A stretch of DNA of 6,311 nucleotides, from the NCBI GenBank assembly GCA_900321055.1, contig ONUQ01000147.1:1-6311 (forward strand), read 5' to 3'. This DNA comes from an uncultured Elusimicrobia bacterium. GTDB lineage: Bacteria; Elusimicrobiota; Endomicrobiia; Endomicrobiales; Endomicrobiaceae. Below the pieces are notes generated by a model that was not told where the DNA came from, ran no database searches, and was given only the letters and a program-made list of their open reading frames with translations. Positions 6,277 through 6,311 of the stretch are shown one piece after another; the stretch's first letter is position 1, and every line of letters begins with the position of its first letter. A program made the translations under genes and the position numbers.

Positions 6277-6311
6277 ATTAATTTTTAATTTTTAACTTCT
6301 TAAATTTTTAA

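Noticed and set aside
1..6311. A new defence, mobile or multi-gene system
   Set aside because: Every sizeable open frame belongs to a known housekeeping family; no transposase, integrase, repeat array, toxin-antitoxin pair or unexplained gene cluster is visible.

Overview
The window is strongly AT-rich bacterial DNA (roughly 30% G+C by eye). It uses the standard code, because UGA terminates two of the genes, which argues against a mollicute. Housekeeping genes, short spacers, slimmed proteins and a decayed-looking spacer suggest a host-associated or reduced-genome lineage. An Elusimicrobiota/Endomicrobium-type bacterium is a plausible guess from general character, but nothing here proves it.

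Layout from left to right. (1) 1-123, minus: the first 41 codons of gcvT, glycine cleavage T protein, running off the left edge. (2) 124-468: a 345-bp spacer without an intact gene, holding what look like fragments of a broken minus-strand coding sequence. (3) 469-1755, minus: a short dihydrolipoamide dehydrogenase (lpd), the likely L protein partner of gcvT. (4) 1756-1898: a divergent promoter region with a perfect 10-bp inverted repeat that overlaps the -35 element of uvrB. (5) 1899-3953, plus: complete uvrB, the nucleotide excision repair damage-recognition helicase. (6) 3967-6264, minus: the conserved ribosome/RNA-maturation cluster khpA - rimM-like - trmD - rplS - rnhB, transcribed right to left and meeting uvrB tail to tail with 13 bp between.

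In the minus-strand cluster, KhpA (RNA-binding KH protein), a RimM-like PRC-barrel protein, TrmD (tRNA m1G37 methyltransferase), L19 and RNase HII are packed with spacings of 5, -11, 21 and 21 bp, as expected for one translationally coupled transcript. The lpd and gcvT genes act together in glycine cleavage.

I found no mobile element, CRISPR array, tRNA, rRNA or new multi-gene system. The points most worth a second look are: rnhB has no ATG/GTG/TTG start that keeps its catalytic Asp-Glu and seems to begin at AUU behind a good Shine-Dalgarno, in the same frame as rplS and separated from it by one UAA; the RimM homologue lacks its whole N-terminal domain; the palindrome sits between lpd and uvrB; and the lpd-gcvT spacer looks like a gene remnant.
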